DNA of 64,000 bases, from NCBI GenBank assembly GCA_015680685.1, contig MNCI01004154.1, forward strand, positions 469,018 to 533,017. Direction: 5' to 3'. Shown in pieces: positions 10,906 through 21,261 of the stretch. The translations under genes were made by a program, and so were the position numbers. The stretch's first letter is position 1. Each line of letters starts with the position of its first letter. Source of the stretch: Gnetum montanum. Its lineage: Eukaryota; Streptophyta; Gnetopsida; Gnetales; Gnetaceae. The notes under the pieces were generated by a model. The model worked only from the letters and a program-made list of their open reading frames with translations, had not been told where the DNA came from and did not search any database.

Positions 10906-11501
10906 AACCCGGGAGACTATCGCCTAGGGCGCCTATGTGCCTTTGATTGGTGGCATCATAGCAAGTCTCCTGGGTGGCTAAGGGTTCTCAAGTAGAAATG
11001 AACACATTTCACCCTATTGTTCACAGGATAGCCATGGATCATCATACCTAAGGGCTTCGGCTTATGAGAGGAAAGGATAGGATTTTCCAAGGTCACCTAG
11101 TAATTATGACTAACCACTCTTCAACATCACATATCCTACACTCACAGGATCATGATGATAGCATGATAAGTTTGTATAAATCAAATGCTCCATAATCAAA
11201 CATAACAAATAAACTGAAACCTTGGAATCAATCGAAAAGAGTTACAGTATAGAATATAGAGTGGATTTTATAACATTATATCATAGTGATAGTAAATTAT
11301 ATCATACCTGCATTATTTTTCAATGTTGTTAAGATGACCCAATATCAAGTAACTCAAATGACCAACGATTATTAAAATCATATGAAGAACACCATAATCA
11401 AAACAATAGGCTAAGAAAGAAATGATGGAAATGCAAGCAAAATATGAAAATGCAATAATATACATATGAAATGCAATGAAAAAGGGGAAGGAAACATGAG
11501 A
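10906..11501 (-). repeat. Rearranged 3' end of element B
   Basis: 'gggagactatcgcctagggcgcc' at 10912-10934 matches LTR text at 14571-14596, so part of a 3' LTR is probably present. The expected TGTTGATG end is missing and replaced by the inverted protease fragment. The remainder to the stop codon at 11502 has no recognisable gene. Confidence 0.45.
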
Positions 11502-12863
11502 CTAAGAATCTACCAGTTGCCCACGTGGGGTACCTGAGTAGAAATGTTTCAAATGAAATACATTAAAATTCCTATTCAACCTATATCCTTGCAAATCCGC
11601 AATCTCAAACACATTTGGGGCAGTGATGTCTACAATTTGGAATGGACCTGACCACATAGGTGAAAACTTAGTTTGAGGGCCAGTCTGACCAGACGTTGTA
11701 TCTCTCTTGAGGACTAGATCACCTACTTGAAAATTTTTGACTGGATGTTTTTTATTGAACTGTCTCTTGACAATTTGTCGATGCTTAAGATTATGAAAAT
11801 CAAGACTTACTTTTACCTTGCTTGATCGTTTTCTATAAAGTTTTTCCTTAATATAAGTTTTAATGATAGGTCTAGGTCTTGGTGGGTCATCGGATATATC
11901 TTTTCTAGGAGAATGTTTCATGGATGTATTGTTAAAATTTAGCACACCTTCAAATGTTTTAAGGGGTAAGGACTTATTTATATCTTTGTCTTCCCCTAAA
12001 GGTGGTGGATCACTTAGACAAAATCCGTCGTTTTGTTGATAAAGTAAGGTGTCTCCATAGTTTTCTTCACCTTCTCTAGAACTTTGATAGGGTTTGATGG
12101 GGTTTGCATAAGAGATAAGACCTTTTGTAGTTCCACTTACGTAGTCATTTTCAACATGTTCACTACACTCAACCTCAATAACCCCAACATATAGATTAGC
12201 ATTTCGATCTTCCAAAGATTGATTTTGTTGATCCAAGTTTGTTACAACTTGTTTGTAGAAGGGTTCTTGGGGTATAGTCATGTATTCAAATTTTCCTTTG
12301 ATAGGGATCAATAATTCTGAGAAATCTGACCTAAAGAAGCCCCCAAACTTAGTTCCAAAAGTTCTAGATAAGAGCACACCATATGTGGGTTTCATGTCAA
12401 CTACCAGGATGTCTGTATAACATGTAAATGTAGGGTATTTCTTAAGTTGTACTTTTATTTCTTTTAATAACCCTACTACAGGTACGCTAGATCCATCAAG
12501 TTGAATTACACTTTTAGTTTGTGGTATCATTTGTGCTCCTAAGGTGTTACAAATGTCAAGAGGCATAACACTAACAGTTGCACCTGAATCCATTAAACAG
12601 TTATGGACATTCTTTCCTAAAATAATCAAAGTGGTTAGGAAAGGGGGATGATCCTTTTTGCTAGACATAGAATTATCCATGTTTTGTACTGGTAACGTGT
12701 TAGGACTTTCTGCAAAGTGAACATGCCTTTCGGGAATTGGGGATTTTTCTCTTTGGGCTACAGGTGTATGAACCATATCCCGAATCACTTCTTTCATTTC
12801 GTTAAAGTGTAGAAGGTCATACATCGAAATGTTGGCTTTCACTCTTTTTAAGTCCTCAACCAA
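11502..12863 (-). CDS. Element B protease / integrase C-terminal fusion
   Basis: A 453-aa uninterrupted frame; it stays open upstream to a stop at 13038. Residues 76-175 are a retropepsin, with active-site DSGAT at 92-96, then VSVMP and a SVPVVG flap-like region near 126-131. Residues 176-345 are a charged, low-complexity linker. Residues 350-445 are the gypsy integrase C-terminus: HPVKNFQVGDLVLKR, SGPFQIVD and FNVFHLKHFY. No RT, RNase H, HHCC or DDE core lies between, so about 2.5 kb of pol was removed without breaking frame. An intact 453-codon ORF among decayed relics suggests either recent activity or selection on the deleted form. A gag-processing role for the protease is the most that can be inferred. 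Confidence 0.75.
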   Translation of the reverse strand: MVEDLKRVKANISMYDLLHFNEMKEVIRDMVHTPVAQREKSPIPERHVHFAESPNTLPVQNMDNSMSSKKDHPPFLTTLIILGKNVHNCLMDSGATVSVMPLDICNTLGAQMIPQTKSVIQLDGSSVPVVGLLKEIKVQLKKYPTFTCYTDILVVDMKPTYGVLLSRTFGTKFGGFFRSDFSELLIPIKGKFEYMTIPQEPFYKQVVTNLDQQNQSLEDRNANLYVGVIEVECSEHVENDYVSGTTKGLISYANPIKPYQSSREGEENYGDTLLYQQNDGFCLSDPPPLGEDKDINKSLPLKTFEGVLNFNNTSMKHSPRKDISDDPPRPRPIIKTYIKEKLYRKRSSKVKVSLDFHNLKHRQIVKRQFNKKHPVKNFQVGDLVLKRDTTSGQTGPQTKFSPMWSGPFQIVDITAPNVFEIADLQGYRLNRNFNVFHLKHFYSGTPRGQLVDS

Positions 12864-13037
12864 ATCATAATTCTTAGGTTCATCTTTGGCTTCTTGTTGA
12901 GATGGAACTCTCCTAAGTATAGATGGGGGGTTTGGTTGTTGTGGGGCAATTACTTGGGATGACCCAGATTGATTGTTTCCATTGTTTTGACTAGGAACTC
13001 TTTTGTTTGGAGGTGTATAGAAATTGTTTCTAGTTTG

Positions 13038-13300
13038 TCATTGTGAAGCATTCATAATGTCATTGATGTTACGGTAACGAGTGTTGTGTGGGTTAGGGTC
13101 GCCTACCATGACTTGTTTTAATGAGGAAACCTCTTCATTTTCTGTCTCATGAGGTACATCAAGAACCATGATAAGGGCTTTTCCATTTTGTTGCCCTTGG
13201 GTGTTGTCACCATACAATGTCATGAATTGAGGACAAGTTTTTTCAGAATGTTGCCTCGTATTGTGAAGACGACAATAATCATCATTGGTTGATGCACTTG
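13038..13300 (-). pseudogene. Element B gag C-terminus with zinc knuckle, in frame with the protease
   Basis: In the same reading frame as the 12863 ORF, the text YCRLHNTRQHSEKTCPQF is a CxxHx(4-6)HxxxxC knuckle typical of plant gypsy gag. It is followed by DNTQGQQNGKALIMVLDVP and ends at a TGA at 13040-13038. Downstream the frame continues as TPPNKRVPSQNNGNNQSG into the protease ORF. One stop therefore separates gag from protease; a TGG-to-TGA change would explain it, though a genuine gag/pro boundary is possible. Confidence 0.6.
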
Positions 13301-13306
13301 GTTGTC

Positions 13307-13482
13307 NNNNNNNNNNNNNNNNNNNNNNNNNNNNNNNNNNNNNNNNNNNNNNNNNNNNNNNNNNNNNNNNNNNNNNNNNNNNNNNNNNNNNNNNNNNNNN
13401 NNNNNNNNNNNNNNNNNNNNNNNNNNNNNNNNNNNNNNNNNNNNNNNNNNNNNNNNNNNNNNNNNNNNNNNNNNNNNNNNNN
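13307..13482. other. Assembly gap (176 N)
   Basis: A run of N within element B gag. The reading frame differs on the two sides, so the gap length is not trustworthy or a frameshift lies inside it. Confidence 0.99.
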
Positions 13483-13531
13483 TGTTCATAAGGGTTATTT
13501 GCTCTAATTCCATAGCCTTTGACATTGCACC

Positions 13532-14065
13532 TTATATTTCCATTATGTTGGGATCAGATTTAATAGCATAATCAAAGAACGGATCGATGGTAGAGAGATA
13601 GAAGTTGAGAATACCATCTAGTTGTGGTCGCATCTCATTTGGTACATAGGCAAGTTGATGGAGGAATCTAAGATTATAATCCCTAAGGTTTTCCCCTGGT
13701 AGCTTTCTTAGGCTGGTAAAATTGCTTGATGCAATAGTAGGGCTTGTAAATTTGTCAAATTGATTCAAAAACTTGCTTTTGAATTCTTGCCATGTGTTGA
13801 TAGAGGCATTAGGAAGCATTAAGAACCATTGGGTTGCTTTGGTCCTAAATGTTGTTACAAACACCCTGCATGCTACATCATTATGTATAATGTTGTGCAT
13901 CCCTAATAAAGTTTCAAAACATTGTATGTGTTGACGTGCATCATTCGTAGGGTTTGAAGGATCAAAGAACAAGTTTATGTTTTGAAGGGACTTTGGTATA
14001 TCGTGGTAGTTGTGAAAGTTAAAAGGGTTCCTTACTAAGGGAGCCGGGGGTTGATGGGCTGCCAT
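13532..14065 (-). CDS. Element B gag capsid region
   Basis: A 177-aa frame starting MAAHQPPAPLVRNPFNFHNY. It contains the Retrotrans_gag signature: FDPSNPTNDARQHIQCFETL, ATQWFLMLP, TWQEFKSKFLNQF and LRKLPGENLRDYNLRFLHQL. The frame stops at 13532 and continues as MSKAMELEQITLMN into the assembly gap, so the true gag is longer. It encodes the structural capsid/nucleocapsid of the element. The start is the first ATG after an AT-rich leader (14066-14523) that follows the PBS. Confidence 0.75.
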   Translation of the reverse strand: MAAHQPPAPLVRNPFNFHNYHDIPKSLQNINLFFDPSNPTNDARQHIQCFETLLGMHNIIHNDVACRVFVTTFRTKATQWFLMLPNASINTWQEFKSKFLNQFDKFTSPTIASSNFTSLRKLPGENLRDYNLRFLHQLAYVPNEMRPQLDGILNFYLSTIDPFFDYAIKSDPNIMEI

Positions 14066-14498
14066 CTTAGTTCGAGGTTTTTTAGGAATTGTACTTGAAA
14101 AAAGTGAAGCTTGTCGTTTTCTCGAAGTAGCTTGACGAGTAACTGGTTAACTAGGGGTAGGAGTATGAGTTCTTTGTTGAGATACTCCGTAAGAAAGGTC
14201 ACTCATAAAATGAAAAATAACAAGAAATGTAAAATGCTAATAAACTGTGAAAATTAAAGGAAATAAAAAAAACATTTGAATACCATATTTTTTTAATTTT
14301 TAAAATTTTTAAAAGTAAAATTGAAATTGTAAAGTTTCAGAAAAGTAAATAAAAAGTAAAATAATTTAAATCACCTAAATTAAATTTCAGAAAAATAAAT
14401 TAAAAGGATTGCTAGAATATAAATTTGGAAATTTTGAAATTAAAATAAAGCAGTAAAATTGAAAATAAAGGGGCAAAATAGAGAAAAGGTTAAGAAAC
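14066..14498. other. Untranslated leader of element B
   Basis: AT-rich, with long A/T runs and no ORF. It lies between the PBS and the gag start on the minus strand. Confidence 0.5.
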
Positions 14499-14789
14499 TG
14501 CCCTGCTTCTAGCACCAAAAAGGTGTTGATGTGTAAATTTTGGACACGCGAACACCTGTGAAAACTCGTTTTAGGAGACTATTGCCTAGGGCGCCTCCCG
14601 TATGGGTACGGAAACCCGGGAATAGTCTCAGCTGGAAAGGGCAATGTGACAGAACTTTAATAACAATATTTAAAACAATATAAAACAAATAAAAGCTTAG
14701 ATTTGATGTTGGAAACTTAAAATAATCTGTGCAATTTGCAAAATGATGGATAATTCAAATATTCAAATTTTATATGTCCCACTGTTGCA

Positions 14790-15770
14790 GATGCAAGCGG
14801 AGTAGCGAGCGACGTGGCAGGCAACGGGAGCAGCGATGTGGCAGCAGGCCAGACAAAGGGGCGACGACAGCAAAGCGAGGTGCGGCAAGCAGAAAACAGT
14901 GACGCGGCAAAGGCAGCACAACGTCAGCGACGGGAGCACAGAGGGTGGTGGCGAGCGCAGAGGCCACGTACAGCAGTGCGGGGGATGCACAGCAGAAACA
15001 AATAGCGTCGGTAGTGCAGGAGTAACGCGACGGCGACATAAGATGGCGACGCAGCAAACACATGAGAAAACACGGTAGCACGGAGGACAGGAACAGCAGA
15101 ATCAGCAACCCAGCGTCAACGCGGCGTCAGGCAGTGACGTAGTAGCGTAGGATTGGCAGATGCGGTGAGCGTAGGAGCACAGAAACAGCATCGTAGGCAG
15201 AGAGACCAGCACGGCAGGCAGTGGCGACGCGGAGCGTGAGCAGCAAATGAGGTGGCAGTAGGAGTGCAGAGCGAGGTGGCAGCGGAGAGAGACCAGCACG
15301 GCAGGTAGCGGCGACGGGCAGAACAGAAGGCACTGCAGGCAGCGGCGGATCTGCCGGAGAAGCTCGCTGCAGGCGGCGGCGGATCGAGCGAGGCCCTGAA
15401 ACCCCCAGGTCCCTGCAAGAGAAGCTTTAGAACAAATGGCAAGGCGCAGACGACTGCTGGACGAAAACAGGGATCGCGCGGGCTTGGGCTGCAGTGGCGG
15501 GGAAAAAGAAGGGAGGCCGGTGTGTAGCGGACGTGGAGAAAGGGAGGTCGCTGTCATGTGCGGCTGAGCAAGGGTCTGCGCAGCGGAGAAAAACTGCGGC
15601 GGCCAGAAAATAGCAACGTGGGAGCAGTGCGGAAGAGCAGGAGCAGCGAATGAGGGGTGACGCGGATGATGACGAACGGATGGTAAGCGCAGAGAGTGGT
15701 AGCGGACAGTACAGAAGGCACTGCAAGCGGCAACGGATCTGCAAGAGAAGCCTCCCCTCCCCAATCTCCT
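14790..15770. repeat. GC-rich island of about 1 kb with short internal repeats
   Basis: Repeated modules include 'gagaccagcacggcaggcagtggcgacg' (about 15210, again about 15290) and 'acagaaggcactgcaggcagcggcggatctg' (about 15320, again about 15715). CpG is abundant although the rest of the window is CpG-poor. It is the R/U5 of element B's LTR rather than a CpG-island promoter. Confidence 0.6.
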
Positions 15771-15780
15771 CCTTCTTCCC

Positions 15781-15789
15781 TGTTTATAG
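15781..15789 (-). promoter_or_regulatory. TATA box of the element B LTR
   Basis: Minus-strand CTATAAACA is followed by a purine-rich start region and the GC-rich leader. U3 tandem repeats lie upstream. This is a standard LTR promoter arrangement. Confidence 0.6.
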
Positions 15790-15896
15790 CGGTTGTGAAA
15801 AGAAATAAGAAACCTGACCCTAAGTTTAATTTTATTTTTATTTTAATTTTAACTGGTTCAACAAGGCCCCATGCCCAGCATGGGTGAAAGTTGGCC

Positions 15897-15985
15897 TCAA
15901 CACACACACATCTTGTGAACTTTGTACACCACTGTGCATCTCGTGACCTTTGTACACCACTATGCAACACCGTGGTATGGCTGCC
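15897..15985. repeat. Two-copy tandem repeat in U3
   Basis: 'ctttgtacaccact.tgca' occurs twice with a spacing of about 40 bp (near 15920 and 15950), preceded by a short CA run. It lies upstream of the LTR TATA box on the minus strand. Confidence 0.5.
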
Positions 15986-16100
15986 ACATGATCTGCAGAT
16001 GATCGCGAAGTGAATCTTATCGAGATATTTATGTCCCACAGCTCTGACAGATCTACCGGTCGTGGTCGCAGTAGAGGCCATGGTTTGGGTTTTAGCCGTA

Positions 16101-16250
16101 GCGTTATGCACAAAGTTGGGTTACCCAAATGGCCTGCATGGAATTTTAGTTACACGTCAGCATTATTCACAAAGTTGCGTTACCAAAATAGCTTTTACAT
16201 GTCAGCGTCATCGTTATTCACAAAGTTGCGTTACCGAAATGGGCTAATCG
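16101..16250. repeat. Three-copy tandem repeat in U3
   Basis: Three units (from 16101, 16159 and 16207) share 'ttat.cacaaagttgcgttacc.aaat' and a 'tacacgtca/tacatgtcagc' spacer of 45-58 bp. Direct repeats upstream of a TATA box are typical LTR enhancer modules. Confidence 0.7.
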
Positions 16251-16300
16251 ACGTTATACTGATTTTTGACAGGTAATGGCCTATCGACCAAACAAACAAA

Positions 16301-18041
16301 TAAGTCTTTCCATGCTACCTCCATGGATTCCATGTTTCCTACTAAAAAGTGGTTTGGTGTTGTGTGGTTTTGCGAGGATTTAGAGTGGAATTGTTGTTAG
16401 ACCCACCTATACCCATTTGTGTTGATTTTTGGATTCTTGTTGTTTCTTTCTAGATTTCACTTATATAGGAGTAATCTTGAGTAATTCATAAATCCTTGGA
16501 TTCAACATCTATTAATTCAAGAAACTAAACATACCCTAAATAACACGTTTGGCTTTCTAACATTGAATGAACTTACGAGTTGAATTGTAAGTTGCATGCA
16601 TGACTAATAATTGAATTGGTGATCTCATAATTAGAGATACTTTAATAACTAAAGGTAATAGAAAACTGAAGGACTCTTTCATACGATGATTGCATTTTTC
16701 TTATCACTTTCATCTAGAGTCATTAACTAATCATTATAGCCAAACTGCTTATTTGAGAAACACAAATAGGATTCCATCATCTAAGAATTCAAATAGCTAT
16801 ATGGCTTAAAATTCCTTATGAAGAGTGAATATGCTAATTGTGCAATATAAATAGCATTGAAGATGAAAACTACATGTTTTTTTAACAGTGTTATGAATTT
16901 AAGCATATTATACATAATTAGGATATTACAATAATACTCATAGCATGTACATTTCTACTATCTAGTAGATCCAAAGGGTTTATAAATGTAATGAAATTTC
17001 AGTTTTTAATTTTTTAGTCTTCATATAGACATATTGGTAATATGTTGAAGTGTTGCATCTAAACAACTCTAACAAAGTTCAAATTAGGAATTGTTTTTCT
17101 AATGTTGATTTATAGTTATTTAGCTTGTATGATTAATTTGTGTCCTAATCACTATACTACACCCCTAAGCCAAGATAAATGCATATTGGAATACTGAACA
17201 TTATGAAAAAAAAATTAAGCAAACTATAAAAATAACTTAACCAAGTTTCATATTCATCTCTGATGTGGAAACCCTTGCTAAGGTATCCTCCAAAAACAAC
17301 TCCCAATATTAGCACTCAAATGTTGTGGAAAGTGGATAAGGGCTTCCACATTAGGGATAGATATAGATAAAGAAGAAAATCCAATGATAAACATTTTAGA
17401 TGGTAAAATAAGGAAAATCAACATTGCCTACCTCTAAGAAACAAGATGAAGAAAGGAAAAAGCTTGAGATTTGGGCAAAGGCTACACACTTTTCTGCCTA
17501 GAAAAAGGAAATCAATGTAAGGAAGTGACATCATCTTTGATCAATTTGTTAAAGATAAGATGGTACAAGTATACCACCATAGCGATNTACCATAGTGTTC
17601 AGATTATGGATACAAAACTTATATTTGGAAATAGGATCATCAATATTATTAACCTATGTGCTTCAAAATCTAACCTAAAATTTTTGATCAAGCAAAGTTT
17701 TTGAGATTCAATGGATTTGATGATTTAAGGAACTTTCCAACAAAAAGCATATTTCTTGGGATGGATTTAATGGTTATGTTGGATCTATGAAGATTATATA
17801 TGATAAGATTCATGAAGAACAAGACTTTGGAAAGTGAAATGAGATGGAAGATTCGCTATTGCAAGTTGCAAGTGCTTACGACTTTGCATGTTGAAATGGT
17901 GGTAGCCTAAATGTTCTAAATTTTCTACATGTACTTTCACCCTAATTCAATGTATACAATGCATGGAACTCATTTCCTCTTAACTGCTCCATGTTAATTT
18001 TCAAGGAAAGATGTCTAATGTCTAATTTTATGTCTATTATA
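16301..18041. other. Anonymous AT-rich DNA
   Basis: No domain-bearing frame was found. About 16790-17060 is the diverged partner of the repeat at 8990-9330. The 77-codon frame at 17471-17704 contains an N and resembles nothing I recognise. Confidence 0.4.
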
Positions 18042-18345
18042 CTCAACTAGGCTCTTCTTGTGATAATTGAAAACTCTTCCTTATTACCTCCTATGTGGAT
18101 CACCAAGAAATCTACAGGAAAAGACCACCCCTTATAATGGACACAACATCATCAACCTATCTTAGTGGTACAATAACAACCTTATCTATATTCCCTAAGT
18201 TGATATTGCTCTTCTTCAATGTGGGTAGGTTATAGGCTTTGTACATTTCCTATCAAATGATGTTCAACCCTGAACCTAAGTTTAGTAGAGCGTTGCATAG
18301 TGGATTTCCTACTAAGATTGGTTATCTTTTATAGAAGAATGTCAA
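18042..18345 (-). pseudogene. Protease relic of a gypsy element related to C and D
   Basis: The minus strand reads NALLNLGSGLNII, then EMYKAYNLPTLKKSNINL and VVIVPLR. This is collinear with the element D protease (VNLISQEMYQACNLPQLKKC...ITIPLGL). Several stops interrupt it. No LTR or other pol part could be tied to it. Confidence 0.6.
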
Positions 18346-19011
18346 ATTTGATTCAATTAGACTATGCATGAGTTGGTTATTTTAATAGTGGTGTTAGCAT
18401 TTATTTGTCTTATTGGTTGAATTTGTTAATCACATGAAGGCATTTGAATGTTGTTGCCCTTTGTTGCTCTCTTACTTGTTAAGATGAACTGATAGATTCA
18501 CTAGAATAATCCATAAGGCTTGAAAGTCATAGTGAAGAAAGGACATTTCCTATGTTGGTGTTCAAAACTACTAACACCATTATCCATTTGTATGCTAATG
18601 GTACGAGTGGCAATTTTTTTATTGTAGTTGTGGTGATAACTTGCCTTATATTTGTGGTGGTGGAATAGGTGAAAGAGAATGATTTGGTGGGTTTTTATGC
18701 AAGTTAAGAGCATATGAAGATGATTCAAATCATGAAGTATGTTGTGGTGAGAAATGTCAATTCCCATACAAAAACAAAAACTCACACCCACCTAAATCAC
18801 TTAAAAATCCTTTCTTAAACATTTTTCATGTTTTTATTTAGATTAAATAATTATTTAAATTAATTCAATTTGGTTCCCTTATTACTTCATTATAATATGT
18901 AACTTGCAAAGCATCGGAATCATGAAATTAATTACTTAACTTTTTTCACTTAGCAAGGAGGATCAATTCTCATGATTTCATACAAACATTTGTTGCAAAT
19001 TAGTGAACTAT
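18346..19011. other. Anonymous AT-rich DNA
   Basis: No recognisable gene. 18980-19010 shares a short motif with 9300-9335 (see the repeat at 6900-9499). Confidence 0.35.
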
Positions 19012-19150
19012 CATTTTGGTCAAGAGGCCAACTCGTTTGGCATGATGCTGGGTGGGAGGGGGTGAAGTTTGTCGCCACCCCCAAGTCACACCATGTCAGA
19101 TCCCACCAAATCAGAAAAAATGTGATGCAAATGCCAATCCGTGTTAAGTA
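19012..19150. repeat. Dispersed repeat, copy 1 (partner at 41562-41710)
   Basis: It shares 'gaggccaac.c.t.tgg.atgatgctgggtgggaggggg' and 'gt.gccacc.cca..tca.accatgt.agatcc' with 41562-41660. The two copies flank element C but are diverged, so they predate or are independent of it. The family is unknown. Confidence 0.55.
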
Positions 19151-20122
19151 ATTATGCTGTAGATAGAACGAGGCCTATCCATGAACCCTACATGCCGCTA
19201 GGCCTACCAACACTCTGTCGTGATTGTGCCCCATCCACGGCCACTGTGTTGATGAAGGCGGCCCCTCAACGCCCCAGGTAATGATGCGTCAGTGCTAAGA
19301 TGCAAAGGAATAATAGGAGAATTGCGTGGCAGAGAGGCAGCTTTTTTTTTAGTGCTGACGGACAGCAACGGTGTAGTAGATTTGGCAGCAGCGATTATAA
19401 TGTGTGCAGTGACGATGGCCAAGGCTTTCATGCAGCGCAATATAGGATGCATCGATGGTTATTGTGACGATGGCCAGTAGTGGGAAGGGACGGAGCATAC
19501 AATGGCAATGATGGCGGCAATAGCAGCAAGGGGCAACCCTGGCAACGAGCAACATAATGGCAGGTCAACATGATTTCTAATTTCCTTTTATATAGTATCT
19601 GCATAGTTGCTATTTTTCATTTGGTAAGCCTCAGTAAATTTTTGATTTCATTTCAGAAATTGCTAATTTCATTTCAAAAACTTCTAACTTCATTTTTAGC
19701 TATTTTTAATATTGTTTTCCATATTTTTAGAATGCTAAGCCTAATTATTATAATCCTACAGTGATTCCATTTTTTGTTGCAACCCGACATAGCTCCACAG
19801 CCATATGCAATGAAACTTAGCCAACATATACAATGCAATTCACTGGCAGCGTAACACTCAACAGTGGTGTCATGTAGCATAAATGTATTGAAGTCCAATG
19901 TCCATGACCGACTAGCAAAGTATAGACACTGAGCATGCACATTGTATTACCATCCTATCCTATTGCCATAGTTAACATTTATCTATAATTTCTTCAATTC
20001 ACATGTTTCTTGTATGAAGTGATTTTTATTTTACTTTTCCTAGACTTCATTTTAGGTTCCAATCATTTTGAGCTTTGATGGTAACTTGGGTAGGCAACAC
20101 TTTAAATTTAAGAATTATTTAG
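19151..20122. other. Unassigned DNA, locally GC-richer at 19180-19560
   Basis: Overlapping short frames on both strands in 19200-19560 show no domain. The 5 bases ending at 20122 (TTTAG) are the left target-site duplication of element C. Confidence 0.4.
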
Positions 20123-21061
20123 TGATGAGCATCAAAGTGTCATGTCAACGTGCCCCCGTTGATGTGGCCTATTCGATGGACCCTTGTCGATGCGGCCCCA
20201 TTTATATGGTGTTGCTTGATTGATGGGACCACATTGATGTAGTGTTTGCTACGTCTATGGGGCCATGCTGATGTAGCCCAACAATAAAAACTATAAATAC
20301 AAGCTCACAACCATGTTTATGGGGAGTCATATTATAGTTATAGGAAAGCTCTTCTAGGTTTTACATTCAAAAGTTAGAATATTTTCCTGAGTGCCCACAA
20401 CAAGAGTCATTGAGTGTACAAATCTTTATTTGATCATTGTTGTACTTAAGCACAGCAGTGTGTGTGGCAATAAAGATGAGCTTCTTGATAAACCTTGCAA
20501 CAGGTTGGATAGCTTAAATGTTTTATTCATGCATTTAATGTTTTCAATTATTTATTCAATGTTCCATAGTAATTAAGTTAATTAAGTAATTAAGTGAGAT
20601 AAGCTAAATAGTGATTAAATAAATAGATAAGTATGACCACTTTGAGCATACTTATGATGTTTGGTAATCCCAGCAGTGTTTAACACTTGGTAATCTAGGA
20701 ATGTTATATGTGTTCATAATGTGTACGACAAGTGGGACTGGATACTTATGTTAGGACTAGTTAAACAATAGTTAGCCAATTAGATTAAAGTAGACATTAA
20801 ATTACTTTATTCTTTTTTATTTCAAGTACGAAAACCATAAAATATATAACAATAAAAATCCTATGTCTCGATTACACTTAACCGTACCTTTGCACACCAC
20901 AAGTGTAATTGGGAAGATAATGAATGACTATTAAGGCAAGCTTCACTTCTTAGAAGACTAGTGTACTGGAAGACATAGAGTTCATGAAATTTGACTAAAT
21001 CATGCATGAATGCTTTGTGAGTCGTATGGTTGAGCATAGGGGTACTTTCACCGCCTCATCA
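20123..21061 (+). repeat. 5' LTR of element C
   Basis: It starts TGATGAGCATCAAAGTG and ends CGCCTCATCA. TATA box CTATAAATAC at 20291-20300. It aligns with 39609-40553 along its whole length with many, mostly transition, differences. Confidence 0.9.
20291..20300 (+). promoter_or_regulatory. TATA box of the element C 5' LTR
   Basis: CTATAAATAC followed by AAGCTCACA; the same motif and flanks occur in the 3' LTR at 39777-39786. Confidence 0.65.
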
Positions 21062-21062
21062 T

Positions 21063-21080
21063 TAGTGCTATTGTCGGGGA
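21063..21080 (+). other. Primer-binding site of element C (tRNA-Asp)
   Basis: TAGTGCTATTGTCGGGGA starts one base after the LTR. It matches TGGCGCCGTTGCCGGGGA at 13 of 18 positions, and all five differences are C-to-T or G-to-A. Confidence 0.8.
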
Positions 21081-21261
21081 TTCTTTTTGTTTTAAACATG
21101 CACTAACTAGGAGTAGTGAGCATCATTAACATCATTGGATAAACCCTATGGTCAACATCATTCTCACACATAATATAAGCACATAAGCACAATGATATTT
21201 TATTGGTTTGCAAAATTTCTTCTTCTCTCAAGCGTGATGATTCTAAGTCATTGGTCCCTCA

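Larger units (their letters stand above)
10906..16300 (-). mobile_element. Element B: Ty3/gypsy element with pol reduced to protease plus integrase tail
   Basis: Read on the minus strand: 5' LTR (about 16300-14524), a probable PBS (TGGTGCTAGAAGCAGGGC, 14516-14499, tRNA not identified), gag (14065-13532), a zinc-knuckle region, protease, and the integrase C-terminal domain ending at 11502. RT, RNase H and the integrase core are absent. An assembly gap (13307-13482) lies in gag. Boundaries are approximate because the 3' LTR is rearranged and no target duplication could be paired. Confidence 0.7.
14524..16300 (-). repeat. 5' LTR of element B with GC-rich R/U5
   Basis: The plus-strand text starts TGTTGATGTGTAAATTTTGG; the outer end is near 16270-16300 but cannot be fixed without the partner LTR. 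On the minus strand the order is U3 tandem repeats (16250-16101 and 15985-15897), a TATA box (15789-15781), then a transcribed part of about 1.25 kb whose first kilobase (about 15780-14790) is strikingly GC-rich against an AT-rich background. Long overlapping frames there on both strands reflect composition, not genes. Confidence 0.6.

Noticed and set aside
14763-15764. Several long overlapping frames on both strands in the GC-rich island (up to 220 codons)
   Set aside because: All frames are open at once because of high GC; Ala/Ser/Leu/Pro-rich text has no domain, and the region lies downstream of an LTR TATA box.
17471-17704. 77-codon frame with possible retroelement origin
   Set aside because: Contains an N and shows no motif; nothing supports a gene.
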